Assembly: GCA_965277445.1 (NCBI GenBank)
Contig: CBDICY010000013.1
Coordinates: forward strand, 1,922,001 to 1,986,000
Source: JAFMDF01 sp965277445
GTDB lineage: Bacteria > Bacteroidota > Bacteroidia > Chitinophagales > Saprospiraceae
Direction of reading: 5' to 3'
DNA: 64,000 nucleotides
The notes under the pieces were generated by a model that was not told the DNA's origin, did not search any database, and saw only the letters and a list, made by a program, of their open reading frames with translations. Shown here in pieces: positions 27,734 to 36,189 of the stretch (positions within the stretch are counted from its first letter, which is position 1; the number at the start of each line of letters is the position of its first letter). Made by a program: the position numbers and the translations under genes.

Positions 27734-28128
27734 AAATGTATTATAAATAATTGTTTTTGATGTACTAATTATACTATATTTACAGCGTACTGATACATTT
27801 ATTATCAAAATAAGTGTTTTTTTTCGATAAAGTTAAATTTATTGATAAAAATTAGAGAGAATCATTATATAGCATCTTAACAAGATTTTAAGTGATCAGC
27901 TACAATTCATGTTTTATCTATAATTTTAAGGTAAAGAGTGTATAGGGTACAGTAAATAGCTTAAGTAGAGAGAGGCTAATAGCTGTATCCTGCACTTTCC
28001 TTAATGCTGTACATTTCCGACCAAAAAGTGACTTTCTCCTGTCACAATCCATTTTCTTAGATATATGTTTTTATAAAAAGGATTTGTAAATTTGTATTAA
28101 ATTTTAATAGAAACAACAGATTATATTT
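27734..28128. other. Divergent intergenic region XRE / haloperoxidase
   Basis: About 395 bases without a gene. The only clear element is TAAATTTG at 28087-28094, a -7 match 35 bases before the haloperoxidase ATG. The rest is AT-rich, with no repeat or structure I can support. Confidence 0.5.
28087..28094 (+). promoter_or_regulatory. Candidate promoter -7 element of the haloperoxidase gene
   Basis: TAAATTTG matches TAnnTTTG and would give a transcript start about 25 bases before the ATG. A T-rich GTTTTT lies near the -33 position. Confidence 0.5.
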
Positions 28129-30330
28129 ATGAAACATTTTTTAGTAATACTGGCTTGTTTATTTTTACCTTCTTTAATAAATGCGCAAGAACATTCTGTC
28201 GCTCGGCAATGGAATGAAGTTTTATTAGAAGCCATTCGGAAAGATTTTGCTAGACCAACTGTACATGCACGAAATTTATTTCATAGTTCCATGATGATGT
28301 ATGATATTTGGGCAGCTTATGACGATCGAGCGGAAACTTTCTTTTTAGGGAAAACGGTAGATGGATTCACTTGTCCTTTTGATGGAATAGCAAGGAATGT
28401 AGACCTAGATGCAGCAAGGTCGGAAGCCATTAGTTATGCGATGTATAAACTTTTAACCCATCGTTTTGAGACCTCCCCCGGTGCAGACATATCTTTACCG
28501 CTTTTTGATGAATTATTTGCTAGTCTTGGTTATGATAATTCTTTTGTCAGTATGGATTATTCGACGGGTAGTCCAGCCGCTTTTGGTAATTTTATAGCGG
28601 CTAATGTTATTGAATTTGGCATGCAAGATGGGGCAAACGAGGCATTTGATTATGCAAACATTAATTATTTTAACTATAATTTCCCTATTGCTCCAACTCT
28701 AGAAACGAACCCATTTTTATGGGACCCTAATCGTTGGCAACCATTGACTTTTGAAATTTTTGTGGATCAAAGTGGTAATGAAATACCTGGTGGAGCGCCT
28801 CAATTCTTAAGCCCAGAATGGGGATTAGTAACGCCTTTTTCTTTGAAAGAAGAAAACTTGAATATATATGAGCGAGAAGGCAATGATTGGTGGGTTTATT
28901 ACGATCCAGGAAATCCTCCTTATATTGATGTTGACAATGGAGGTGAATCTAGTGATCAATACCTTTGGGGGTTTTCACTAGTGTCTATGTGGTCTTCCCA
29001 TTTAGATCCTGCGGATAGTGTGATGTGGGATATTTCTCCTGCTTCTATTGGTAATATTGATGTAGCTGATTTTCCAACTGATTTTGCAGACTATACTGAT
29101 TTTTATCCGACCCTTGATGGAGGAGATATTAGTAGAGGGCACGCAATGAATCCGAAAACGAGCCAACCTTACGAACCACAAATAGTGCCACGAGCAGATT
29201 ATGCAAGAGTGTTAGCTGAATTTTGGGCGGATGGTCCTGATTCAGAAACACCACCAGGGCATTGGTATACTATTTTAAATTATGTCAATGATCATCCTGA
29301 ATTTGAAAAGAAATTCAAAGGAAGGGGCGACATCCTAGGAGATTTGGAATGGGATGTAAAAGCATATTTAGCTTTAGGTGGAGCGGTTCATGATGCAGCG
29401 ATTGCGGCATGGGGAATCAAAGGATGGTACGATTATTTGCGACCAATTTCTGCTATCAGATATATGGCAGAACTAGGTCAATCTTCAGATCCTAACCGCC
29501 TTAATTACCACATTGCAGGTATCCCTTTGCAAGAAGGATTTATTGAAGAAATCCAAGTAGGAGATGCATTAGCAGGCGCTGATAATGAAAACGTTGGCAA
29601 AATTAAATTATATGCTTGGAGAGGGCCAGATTATATTGACAACGAAGAAACAGATATAGCTGGAGTAGGGTGGATTCCTGCTTCTAAATGGTGGCCTTAC
29701 CAACGACCTACTTTTGTGACGCCTCCATTTGCTGGTTACGTCTCTGGCCATTCTACTTTTTCAAGAGCAGCAGCCGAGGTGATGACTTTATTAACAGGAG
29801 ATGAATTCTTTCCAGGAGGAATGGGTGAATTTGTGGCTAAGAAAAATGAATTTCTGGTTTTTGAAGAAGGACCAAGTCAAGACATTACCCTACAATGGGC
29901 AACTTATCGAGATGCTTCTGACCAAACGAGTTTGTCACGAATTTGGGGGGGGATTCACCCACCTGCAGACGATATACCAGGGCGTATTATTGGCGAAAAA
30001 ATAGGGATTCAAGCTTTTGAATTGGCAGAGACCTATTTCAATAATCCAGTTTCTAGTGTCCATAATATCCTAGGAAATCAACCTACTACTTTATTTCCGA
30101 ACCCTGCTAAAAGAGGCGAATTATTGACCATTGATGGGGCATTTAATCATGCGGAAGTAGTCGTCGAATTAGTAAATTATACTGGAAAAACGGTGACAAC
30201 CAAAAAAGTTAGTAGTTTAGGAAATCGGTTACAAATTGGCTTTTCAAATGTCGATTTGACACAAGGTTTTTATATCCTAAAGATTACAGGAAAAGATATT
30301 AATTTGAGTTATAAATTACAGTTGAATTAA
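28129..30330 (+). CDS. Secreted vanadium-dependent haloperoxidase-like PAP2 protein with T9SS tail
   Basis: 733 residues with a signal peptide (cut near INAQ). The vanadate-binding signature is complete: K-x6-RP in KWWPYQRP near residue 527, SGH in GYVSGHSTFS near 543, and SR-x3-G-x-H-x3-D in SRIWGGIHPPAD near 605. These residues hold phosphate or vanadate, so it is either a haloperoxidase or a related acid phosphatase. The last 75 residues (LFPNPAKRGELL to FYILKITGK) are a T9SS type A sorting domain, so it is exported and attached to or released from the cell surface. The N-terminal 30-150 region is the family's helical part. Halide preference cannot be predicted. Confidence 0.9.
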   Translation: MKHFLVILACLFLPSLINAQEHSVARQWNEVLLEAIRKDFARPTVHARNLFHSSMMMYDIWAAYDDRAETFFLGKTVDGFTCPFDGIARNVDLDAARSEAISYAMYKLLTHRFETSPGADISLPLFDELFASLGYDNSFVSMDYSTGSPAAFGNFIAANVIEFGMQDGANEAFDYANINYFNYNFPIAPTLETNPFLWDPNRWQPLTFEIFVDQSGNEIPGGAPQFLSPEWGLVTPFSLKEENLNIYEREGNDWWVYYDPGNPPYIDVDNGGESSDQYLWGFSLVSMWSSHLDPADSVMWDISPASIGNIDVADFPTDFADYTDFYPTLDGGDISRGHAMNPKTSQPYEPQIVPRADYARVLAEFWADGPDSETPPGHWYTILNYVNDHPEFEKKFKGRGDILGDLEWDVKAYLALGGAVHDAAIAAWGIKGWYDYLRPISAIRYMAELGQSSDPNRLNYHIAGIPLQEGFIEEIQVGDALAGADNENVGKIKLYAWRGPDYIDNEETDIAGVGWIPASKWWPYQRPTFVTPPFAGYVSGHSTFSRAAAEVMTLLTGDEFFPGGMGEFVAKKNEFLVFEEGPSQDITLQWATYRDASDQTSLSRIWGGIHPPADDIPGRIIGEKIGIQAFELAETYFNNPVSSVHNILGNQPTTLFPNPAKRGELLTIDGAFNHAEVVVELVNYTGKTVTTKKVSSLGNRLQIGFSNVDLTQGFYILKITGKDINLSYKLQLN

Positions 30331-30425
30331 TAAATGGTGTCAGGTATCAGGTGTAACGTAGATACAACCAATATTTGAAATTTAAATTAACCGTCAGAAA
30401 TAGCCTGTTCAGATCCCTTGATAAC

Positions 30426-30469
30426 AAATCATAAATCCATCTAGTTTTTATATGACAGATTTATGATTT
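30426..30469. repeat. Inverted repeat AAATCATAAATC / GATTTATGATTT
   Basis: A perfect 12-bp stem with a 20-base loop in the convergent junction between the haloperoxidase and M14 genes. The same 'tcataaatc' phrase recurs near 61875-61910. Confidence 0.6.
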
Positions 30470-30549
30470 TAGATGTATGAATTGTGATTTAATATTCTGA
30501 AAGTAGGGGATAAAAAATTATACCTCTCTGTAATTTTGAATAGTCTGCT

Positions 30550-31971
30550 TTAGAGCTTAACAACCACCCCATTCACAACCAAATACTCTTTTTGCCCATT
30601 TTTTTCTAAAAAGAAGGAGGGGTTTCTACCCATTGAAAAAATAGGCTCAAAAAACTGATATTCAGATAATAAATGAATCCGCAAATTTAAATTTCTTTGC
30701 GCATCGTTCAGATGCTTAATTTTTACATCTGAATAACCTTGCTGATGTAACTTACTTAGGTTTAATTTTTGGAATTTTTTAAAATTTTTCATCGTTTTGG
30801 GATATAATTTCCCTGGTACGATAGTATATCCTGTGGCATCAATTTCTTCATATCCAAAATAAGTAGATAAATCCCCAAGGTCAGAAATATAACTTTGGTA
30901 ATAAAAAGATTTATTTTTATTGAACTGTAATTCGTCTCTTCTAAAAGCGATATCTAAAATATAAGGTTGTCCATTCTTAATAATCGTTGCGTTTCTGATT
31001 AATAATTCATGAAAATAGCGACCATTAAAAGGTAAGTTATCATAACCCTCTAGAGAATTATCAGCATATTTTTTTAAGGCAATTTGTTCAAAAGCAGTTA
31101 ATAAGGTAATGAAATTCATTTTACGAATAAATTGCTTTTCGGGATCACCTTTATAGCCGCCTGATTCAATTAAAATAGTACTAGTTCCCCATTTTTGAAT
31201 ATTATCACCAAATGCCCTTGGTTCAAAGCTATCATTATATTTTGCGACATGGTTGGGTATGAAACTTTGTAGCGTTTCGTTCATTAAACCAATCTGCTGC
31301 ATGGCTCGCTTGCGAATTACATTAATATCTTTTTCATAATTATAGGTAGGTGCTAAGAAGGAAACCGTAGCGGTTTTATTGGTATTTCCCACACTATTAT
31401 ATCGACTTTGGTCATGTAAATTAAATCCCCAATCGGCATTGGTTTCTGCTCTTATGTTCTTAAGTAATTGCCCTTCAGGTGTTTGTAAACGCAAGGCATC
31501 TCTATTTAAATCTACGTTTAAAGCAGTTCGTCTTCTAAATTGTTCCCCACCATCGGGATTAAGCATGGGGATAAAATAAAGGGTCAGATTCTCTAAAATG
31601 GTTTGTTTATGGATGTCTAAATTATCCTTTTTAGCAAAGAAATTAAAGATATCCATGATGGCCATGGTAGCCGTTGGTTCATCTCCATGCATTTGTGACC
31701 AGAGTAACACTTTCGTAGTACCTGTACCAATTTTTACTTGATAGATAGCACGACCTTCTAAAGATTCTCCTGCCTTAGATACAACAAAAGGCGCTTCTAA
31801 GTTTTTTATTAGAGGTACAATATCTTGATGTTTGAACCTTCTGTTTTGAATACTGGTTTCTTTATAGTTTTCATAATTTTTATCCAATTGTTCCGAAAAA
31901 GATTGTCCAATAACTAGCATTGGTAATAAAAAAAAGCAGTAGAGTAGACAACGAGTAGTCGATAGATTCAT
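30550..31971 (-). CDS. Secreted M14 family zinc carboxypeptidase
   Basis: 473 residues with a signal peptide (cut near VIGQ). The M14 metallopeptidase domain spans about 45-310: the zinc ligands are His and Glu in MHGDEPT (near 98) and His in NLHDQ (near 187), substrate-binding Asn/Arg lie in LNVDLNRDA, and the catalytic Glu is in ILIESGGYKGD (near 275). The remaining 170 residues (from about residue 300) are not recognised and may be a beta domain. It would trim amino acids or peptidoglycan peptides in the periplasm or outside. No partner gene is apparent; it converges on the haloperoxidase gene. Confidence 0.88.
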   Translation of the reverse strand: MNLSTTRCLLYCFFLLPMLVIGQSFSEQLDKNYENYKETSIQNRRFKHQDIVPLIKNLEAPFVVSKAGESLEGRAIYQVKIGTGTTKVLLWSQMHGDEPTATMAIMDIFNFFAKKDNLDIHKQTILENLTLYFIPMLNPDGGEQFRRRTALNVDLNRDALRLQTPEGQLLKNIRAETNADWGFNLHDQSRYNSVGNTNKTATVSFLAPTYNYEKDINVIRKRAMQQIGLMNETLQSFIPNHVAKYNDSFEPRAFGDNIQKWGTSTILIESGGYKGDPEKQFIRKMNFITLLTAFEQIALKKYADNSLEGYDNLPFNGRYFHELLIRNATIIKNGQPYILDIAFRRDELQFNKNKSFYYQSYISDLGDLSTYFGYEEIDATGYTIVPGKLYPKTMKNFKKFQKLNLSKLHQQGYSDVKIKHLNDAQRNLNLRIHLLSEYQFFEPIFSMGRNPSFFLEKNGQKEYLVVNGVVVKL

Positions 31972-32025
31972 AGTAGATGCAGATATATGTCTAAAAAAGA
32001 CGAATGAACAGAAGTGGTAAGATAG

Positions 32026-32053
32026 TTGTTTCGGTAAAATTAAACTACTTTTG
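32026..32053 (+). promoter_or_regulatory. Promoter of the mlaE gene
   Basis: TTG at 32026-32028, a 17-base spacer and TACTTTTG at 32046-32053 form a good Bacteroidota housekeeping promoter, 30 bases before the mlaE ATG. Confidence 0.65.
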
Positions 32054-32083
32054 GCGTTCTAAATTTTTTATCACTTAAGAATA

Positions 32084-32830
32084 ATGAATTTAAATATTTT
32101 ATACCATTTTGGTCGTTACCTAACGTTGATGAAAACGGCTTTCTCCAAACCGGAAAAATTTTCCATGTACTGGAAGGAAACGATGCGTCAAATGAACGAT
32201 ATTGGGATAGGTTCACTCGTTATTGTAGGACTAATTGCCATCTTTATTGGTGCGGTAACAGCCGTACAATTCTCTGACCAATTGAGTGGAGGATTAATTC
32301 CTAGATATTATATAGGCTATATTGTTCGAGATATTACGATCATTGAATTAGCGCCAACTATTACTTGCTTAGTTTTAGCAGGAAAAGTTGGTTCTAATAT
32401 GGCTTCTGAATTAGGTGGAATGCGGCAGAAAGAACATATAGATGCAATGGAACTCATGGGCGTTAATACGGCAGCTTATTTGATTTTGCCCAAATTGATA
32501 GCTGCGGTTGTAATCATTCCATTGCTTGTAAGCTTGGCGGCAATCATTAGTATTGTAGGCGGATATATCGCTGCGGTTCCATTTGGGCAACTAACTGACC
32601 CAGAATACGTTAGAGGGGTTCGTTCCTTTTTTGTACCTAATTACGTCTTAATGATGTATGTAAAAGCAATGGTTTTTGCTTTTATATTAACAACTGTTTC
32701 CTGCTATCAAGGTTATTATGTAACAGGAGGTAGCATCGAGTTAGGGGAGGCGAGTACCCAGGCGGTTGTCTATAGCGATATTTTAATTCTGGTTGCCGAT
32801 TTAGTAGTGGCTATTGCATTGACTGGTTGA
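32084..32830 (+). CDS. mlaE: MlaE-type ABC permease for phospholipid/lipid transport
   Basis: 248 residues and five to six membrane helices. The MlaE family motifs are clear: ELAPTITCLVLAGKVGSNMASELGGMR (residues about 88-115) and EHIDAMELMGVN right after it. MlaE forms the inner-membrane channel of the Mla/MCE system that moves phospholipids between the inner and outer membranes. The ATPase gene follows after an unusual 140-base spacer that carries a palindromic element. The MCE substrate-binding protein (MlaD) is not in the window. Confidence 0.92.
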   Translation: MNLNILYHFGRYLTLMKTAFSKPEKFSMYWKETMRQMNDIGIGSLVIVGLIAIFIGAVTAVQFSDQLSGGLIPRYYIGYIVRDITIIELAPTITCLVLAGKVGSNMASELGGMRQKEHIDAMELMGVNTAAYLILPKLIAAVVIIPLLVSLAAIISIVGGYIAAVPFGQLTDPEYVRGVRSFFVPNYVLMMYVKAMVFAFILTTVSCYQGYYVTGGSIELGEASTQAVVYSDILILVADLVVAIALTG

Positions 32831-32888
32831 TGATTTTTTATTAATCCAATTATTATTCTTAGCAGTAAGAAGCTTATTAAAGAAACTA

Positions 32889-32960
32889 AGCCAACCCGTC
32901 CGCTTTGCGGTTCATTCGCTTAAATGTTCCCCGAACATTTACCCTGCGGGTTCGCTCAAT
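32889..32960. repeat. Palindromic element between mlaE and mlaF
   Basis: AAATGTTC-CCC-GAACATTT (32922-32940) is a perfect 8-bp hairpin nested between CCGTCCGCTTTGCGG and CCCTGCGGGTTCGC. It is locally GC-rich compared with its surroundings, as expected for an inserted REP-like repeat. It is reminiscent of the hairpin at 19298-19347 (CCTGTCCGCTAGC). Confidence 0.6.
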
Positions 32961-32971
32961 CATCCTGTATA

Positions 32972-33733
32972 ATGATAAGAGCAGAAAATATATTCAAATC
33001 CTTCGGTAGAACAGAAGTATTAAAAGACATCAGTACCACTTTTGAACAAGGGAAGACTAATGTCATTATTGGAAAGAGTGGCGCAGGAAAAACCGTTTTA
33101 CTAAAATTATTAGTAGGATTGTTCCAACCAACAGCAGGTAATATTTGGTACGACGACATTAATTTTAATAAACTCAATAAACAAGAGTTACGTTCTTTAA
33201 GAATGGATGTAGGGATGTTGTTTCAAGGGAATGCTTTATTTGATTCCTTAACCGTAGAGCAGAATGTGCGATTTCCCTTGGATATGTTTACCAGCATGAC
33301 CAAAAAAGAAAAGCTAGCTCAAGTTAATTATTGCTTGGATAGAGTTACATTGACAGGATCAAATGCTAAATACCCGTCTGAAATAAGTGGTGGTATGCAA
33401 AAGAGAGTTGGTATTGCTCGGTCGATCGTCTTAAAACCTAAATACCTTTTTTGTGACGAACCTAATTCAGGGCTAGATCCAAAAACTTCGATTATTATTG
33501 ATAAATTGATTCACGATATTACCGTAGAAAATAATATTACCACAATTATCAATACGCATGATATGAATTCCGTAATGGAAATTGGAGATACTATTGTTTT
33601 ATTGAACTTAGGAAGAGTCGCTTGGCAGGGGACTAAAAATGAGGTACTAGAAAGTGAGAATGAAACTTTACAAAATTTTATTTTTGCTTCTCCTTTCCTA
33701 CAAAAATTGAGAAAGGCTGCATTGAAATCTTAA
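32972..33733 (+). CDS. mlaF: MlaF-type ABC transporter ATP-binding protein
   Basis: 253 residues from ATG at 32972. The frame is open 48 bases upstream, but that part translates the palindromic repeat and is not conserved-looking. The ATPase motifs are complete: Walker A IGKSGAGKT, Q-loop MLFQGNALFDSL, signature ISGGMQKRVGIAR, Walker B YLFCDEP and the H-loop INTHD. ISGGM and DSL are typical of MlaF. It powers lipid movement by MlaE in the cytoplasm-facing complex. Confidence 0.93.
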   Translation: MIRAENIFKSFGRTEVLKDISTTFEQGKTNVIIGKSGAGKTVLLKLLVGLFQPTAGNIWYDDINFNKLNKQELRSLRMDVGMLFQGNALFDSLTVEQNVRFPLDMFTSMTKKEKLAQVNYCLDRVTLTGSNAKYPSEISGGMQKRVGIARSIVLKPKYLFCDEPNSGLDPKTSIIIDKLIHDITVENNITTIINTHDMNSVMEIGDTIVLLNLGRVAWQGTKNEVLESENETLQNFIFASPFLQKLRKAALKS

Positions 33734-33739
33734 ATAAAC

Positions 33740-33827
33740 TTCAACTTCAATTTTAAACCACCTTTGGCTGGAAATTGAAGATTCCTAAATGAGGTACACT
33801 AATTTTGAGGTTAAATTTGAAGTTGAA
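33740..33827. repeat. Inverted repeat TTCAACTTCAA... at convergent junction
   Basis: TTCAACTTCAATTTTAAACC (33740-33759) is mirrored by GGTTAAATTTGAAGTTGAA (33809-33827), with one or two mismatches and an AT-rich loop, between mlaF and ribD. It may serve as a two-way terminator. Confidence 0.6.
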
Positions 33828-33925
33828 AATTATCGGGATTTTAAATTATCGACATTTTGTTGATTTCAAACGGATGTTAAGCGCCTAATTAACGGTTTTT
33901 TTATTCAGAGGTAAAATCACTCTAA

Positions 33926-33933
33926 TATATTTG
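33926..33933 (+). promoter_or_regulatory. Rightward -7 element facing the 3' end of ribD
   Basis: TATATTTG matches the -7 consensus but points into the end of the opposing ribD gene. No gene follows on this strand, so it is either chance or a source of antisense RNA. Confidence 0.25.
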
Positions 33934-33981
33934 TACTATAAAATACTCGAAACGAAAGAAATATCCGAGCTACATAACCAT

Positions 33982-35025
33982 CTAAGAACTACGATTTTCA
34001 AATATCTCCAACCTATTGTCCCCAATTTGAAAACTATCCGTCAATTGACCTTTAATAGTGGGGGCCGAAATACTGTTAGCCGCATTAATCATTTTATTTC
34101 CAGTAAAGACCCTTGCTTCATCCCAGAGATTTTGTTCGATAAAGCTATTCATGAGCCCTGCACCACCTTCTACTATCAAGGAATTGAGTCCTTCTCTTTT
34201 TAAATTTTGCAGGATATTTTGTAATAAATTTTCATCAAATGGAAAGCGCCATTGTTGGGTGTTCGGATAATTTACGGTTTGTGCTGTAGGTTCACATACG
34301 ATAATAATCTTACCTTCAGAATGTAATACAGCTGTATTTGGCGCTACATACCCATGTCTTTTTAATAACAATTTGACGGGAGATTTCCCAAAATATAATC
34401 TATTGTTTAATTTAGGATTGTCTATGGCTAAAGTACCAGATCCAATAATAATAGCAGCTGTCTCACCTCGCCATTTATGGGTCAATCGTTTAGTAATTGC
34501 ATTACTAATCCAAAATTGCTTATCGGTAACCCCAATCTTTTTGTTTAACGATTGTGCAAACTTCAAAATAATGTAGGGACGATCGTTTTCAAAAGTAGAA
34601 AAGAAGCCTGGAGCAGTTTTATATCCTTTTTTTTGTAAAATATTTATATTTACCTTAACCCCAGCGGCTTCTAATTTAGCAATACTTTGTCCCATTGTTA
34701 GCGGGTTTGGATCAACTACGCTAATGAAAACCTCTGGGATTTTATGGGCTAGAATACTAGTAACGCAAGGAGGAGTTCTACCAAAATTATTACAGGGTTC
34801 TAAGGAAATATAAAGCCTGGATTTAGGAAGTAACTGTTTGTATTTGAGGGAGTTAATGGCATTTATTTCCGCATGTGGACTGCCCGCAGACTGATGAAAT
34901 CCTTCCCCTATAATTTTATTTTGATAGGCGATGACTGCACCAACTCTAGGATTCGGCGTAACTTTACCTGCAGCCATATTCGCTAGTTCAAAACAGCGTT
35001 GTATGAAAAGTTGATGTTTGTCCAT
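33982..35025 (-). CDS. ribD: Bifunctional riboflavin deaminase/reductase RibD
   Basis: 347 residues. The N-terminal deaminase (residues 1-145) has the zinc site: SPHAEINAI (His and catalytic Glu near residue 50) and PCNNFGRTPPC with both Cys ligands. The C-terminal reductase (about 146-345) begins RPYIILKFAQSLNKKIG and contains LIVEGGAGLMNSFIEQ, where NADPH binds. It converts the pyrimidine product of GTP cyclohydrolase II in two steps of riboflavin synthesis. No other rib gene is adjacent, which is common in this phylum. Confidence 0.95.
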   Translation of the reverse strand: MDKHQLFIQRCFELANMAAGKVTPNPRVGAVIAYQNKIIGEGFHQSAGSPHAEINAINSLKYKQLLPKSRLYISLEPCNNFGRTPPCVTSILAHKIPEVFISVVDPNPLTMGQSIAKLEAAGVKVNINILQKKGYKTAPGFFSTFENDRPYIILKFAQSLNKKIGVTDKQFWISNAITKRLTHKWRGETAAIIIGSGTLAIDNPKLNNRLYFGKSPVKLLLKRHGYVAPNTAVLHSEGKIIIVCEPTAQTVNYPNTQQWRFPFDENLLQNILQNLKREGLNSLIVEGGAGLMNSFIEQNLWDEARVFTGNKMINAANSISAPTIKGQLTDSFQIGDNRLEIFENRSS

Positions 35026-35426
35026 TAAGAATAAAAATAAATTTAAAAAAATATTATTTCTAAAAGTAAATCTTTTATTTATATTTGCGTAAACTATAAT
35101 GTATTTTCTATAAATTTGATCTTTAACTCCCCCAACATATCTTAATATTAAACAATCTTTTTTTTGTTTAACAGTTGTATATTGTTATTAATTGTTTAAA
35201 TTTGTTAAACAATTCAAATTTTACAAGAATAAAATCAGTAAATTGTAGTTTATACTTTTACAGATTTTTTACTCCTACATAATTGAACACATAACAGATT
35301 AATTTGAATAATCAATAGGGTCTAATTCCATTTACTATGAAAAAGTAAATAGTTATTGTGATGACCATTAACGGCAATTTAAACCTCAAGAATCTTATTT
35401 TTTAAACCTTTTAAAGTTGAGAGCGC
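35026..35426. other. AT-rich leader with clustered TTGTTTAA boxes
   Basis: 400 bases between divergent ribD and the AP2/HNH gene. TATATTTG at 35080-35087 is a rightward -7 match, leaving a leader of about 330 bases. Boxes of TTGTTTAA type, in both orientations, occur at 35149-35155, 35165-35171 and 35192-35199, and as TTAAACAA at 35205-35212. The last pair forms the palindrome ATTGTTTAA-ATTTG-TTAAACAAT (35191-35213). Confidence 0.55.
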
Positions 35427-35972
35427 GTGTTATACAAGGTAAAATTAAAAAACGCTGATGAGAATGTCATCTTAGATGATGATGTCTATGAAGCATTAAC
35501 TGCAGACCCTTATTTATCTAAGGTCGATTTCATTAATAACCTCCGCAGACATTCTAGTGGCTGCGCAGTTTTTCAAAAAACTTGGAAAAAAGCAGAAGGT
35601 GGTTATAAAACAGAAACAATCTATTTACACAGATTAATTGCGGAAAGATTTTTAGAAGACACCAGAACTAAAAAGAAAAATTTAGTTGGTGCAAAAAACG
35701 GCAATAAATTAGATTGTAGATTAGAAAACATCTGCTGGAGAACTCGTTCTGTTGCTAGTCGCCAAAGAAAGACTAGTAGCAAAGTTGGTTATACAGGAGT
35801 TTACAAAGAAAATAACAGATACCGTGCGGTAATTTCTGTTAATCGAAAATCAGTACACATTGGGATGTTTGATACACCCGAAGAAGCGGCATTAGCATAC
35901 AATAAAAAATCTAGAGAACTCTACGGGGAAGATGGTAAAATTAATGCGATCAGACCTAAGGGCAAAGATTAA
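35427..35972 (+). CDS. AP2-domain protein with degenerate HNH nuclease region
   Basis: 181 residues starting at GTG 35427; an upstream ATG in frame is blocked by TAA. Residues about 60-125 look like an HNH_3 endonuclease core: YLHRLIAERFL, and GNKLDCRLENICWRT where the family has NxxDNRxxNLRWxT. The usual VDHIDG triad His is replaced by VGAKNG, so cleavage is probably lost. Residues 120-175 are an AP2 DNA-binding domain (VGYTGVYKENNRYRAVIS, then HIGMFDTPEEAALAYNKK). In bacteria AP2-HNH proteins are mostly mobile homing-type endonucleases. The missing His and the regulated-looking leader suggest a domesticated DNA-binding protein, which is inference. Confidence 0.8.
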   Translation: MLYKVKLKNADENVILDDDVYEALTADPYLSKVDFINNLRRHSSGCAVFQKTWKKAEGGYKTETIYLHRLIAERFLEDTRTKKKNLVGAKNGNKLDCRLENICWRTRSVASRQRKTSSKVGYTGVYKENNRYRAVISVNRKSVHIGMFDTPEEAALAYNKKSRELYGEDGKINAIRPKGKD

Positions 35973-36013
35973 TATAATTGATTAGTAGTCATTGCACTTA
36001 CTTATGTGATACC

Positions 36014-36125
36014 TACTAGCTGACTTAACAAGATTAAGTCAAACTATCGAGATCAAAGCAGCCATTGACTTTTCCTAACGCATAATAAATATGCTTTAGC
36101 AAAAAATTAATGGCTGCTTTTTTAT
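36014..36125 (+). ncRNA. Structured 3' region or small RNA with terminator
   Basis: Two hairpins in a row: GACTTAA-CAAGA-TTAAGTC (36022-36040) and a long stem AGCAGCCATT / AATGGCTGCT (36057-36066 with 36109-36118) closed by a loop that can fold again (GCATA/TATGC), ending in TTTTTT. It is either the 3' end of the AP2 gene's mRNA or a separate small RNA. It does not match an RNA family I know. Confidence 0.45.
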
Positions 36126-36189
36126 TTTATAAGAAAAGTAAATGAATATAGTGCCATATTTTTCTAGTTTCTTTAACAAAAATAAGCCA

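Noticed and set aside
33931..34203. 90-residue plus-strand frame with TTG start
   Set aside because: Antisense to the conserved ribD reductase domain and without protein-like composition.
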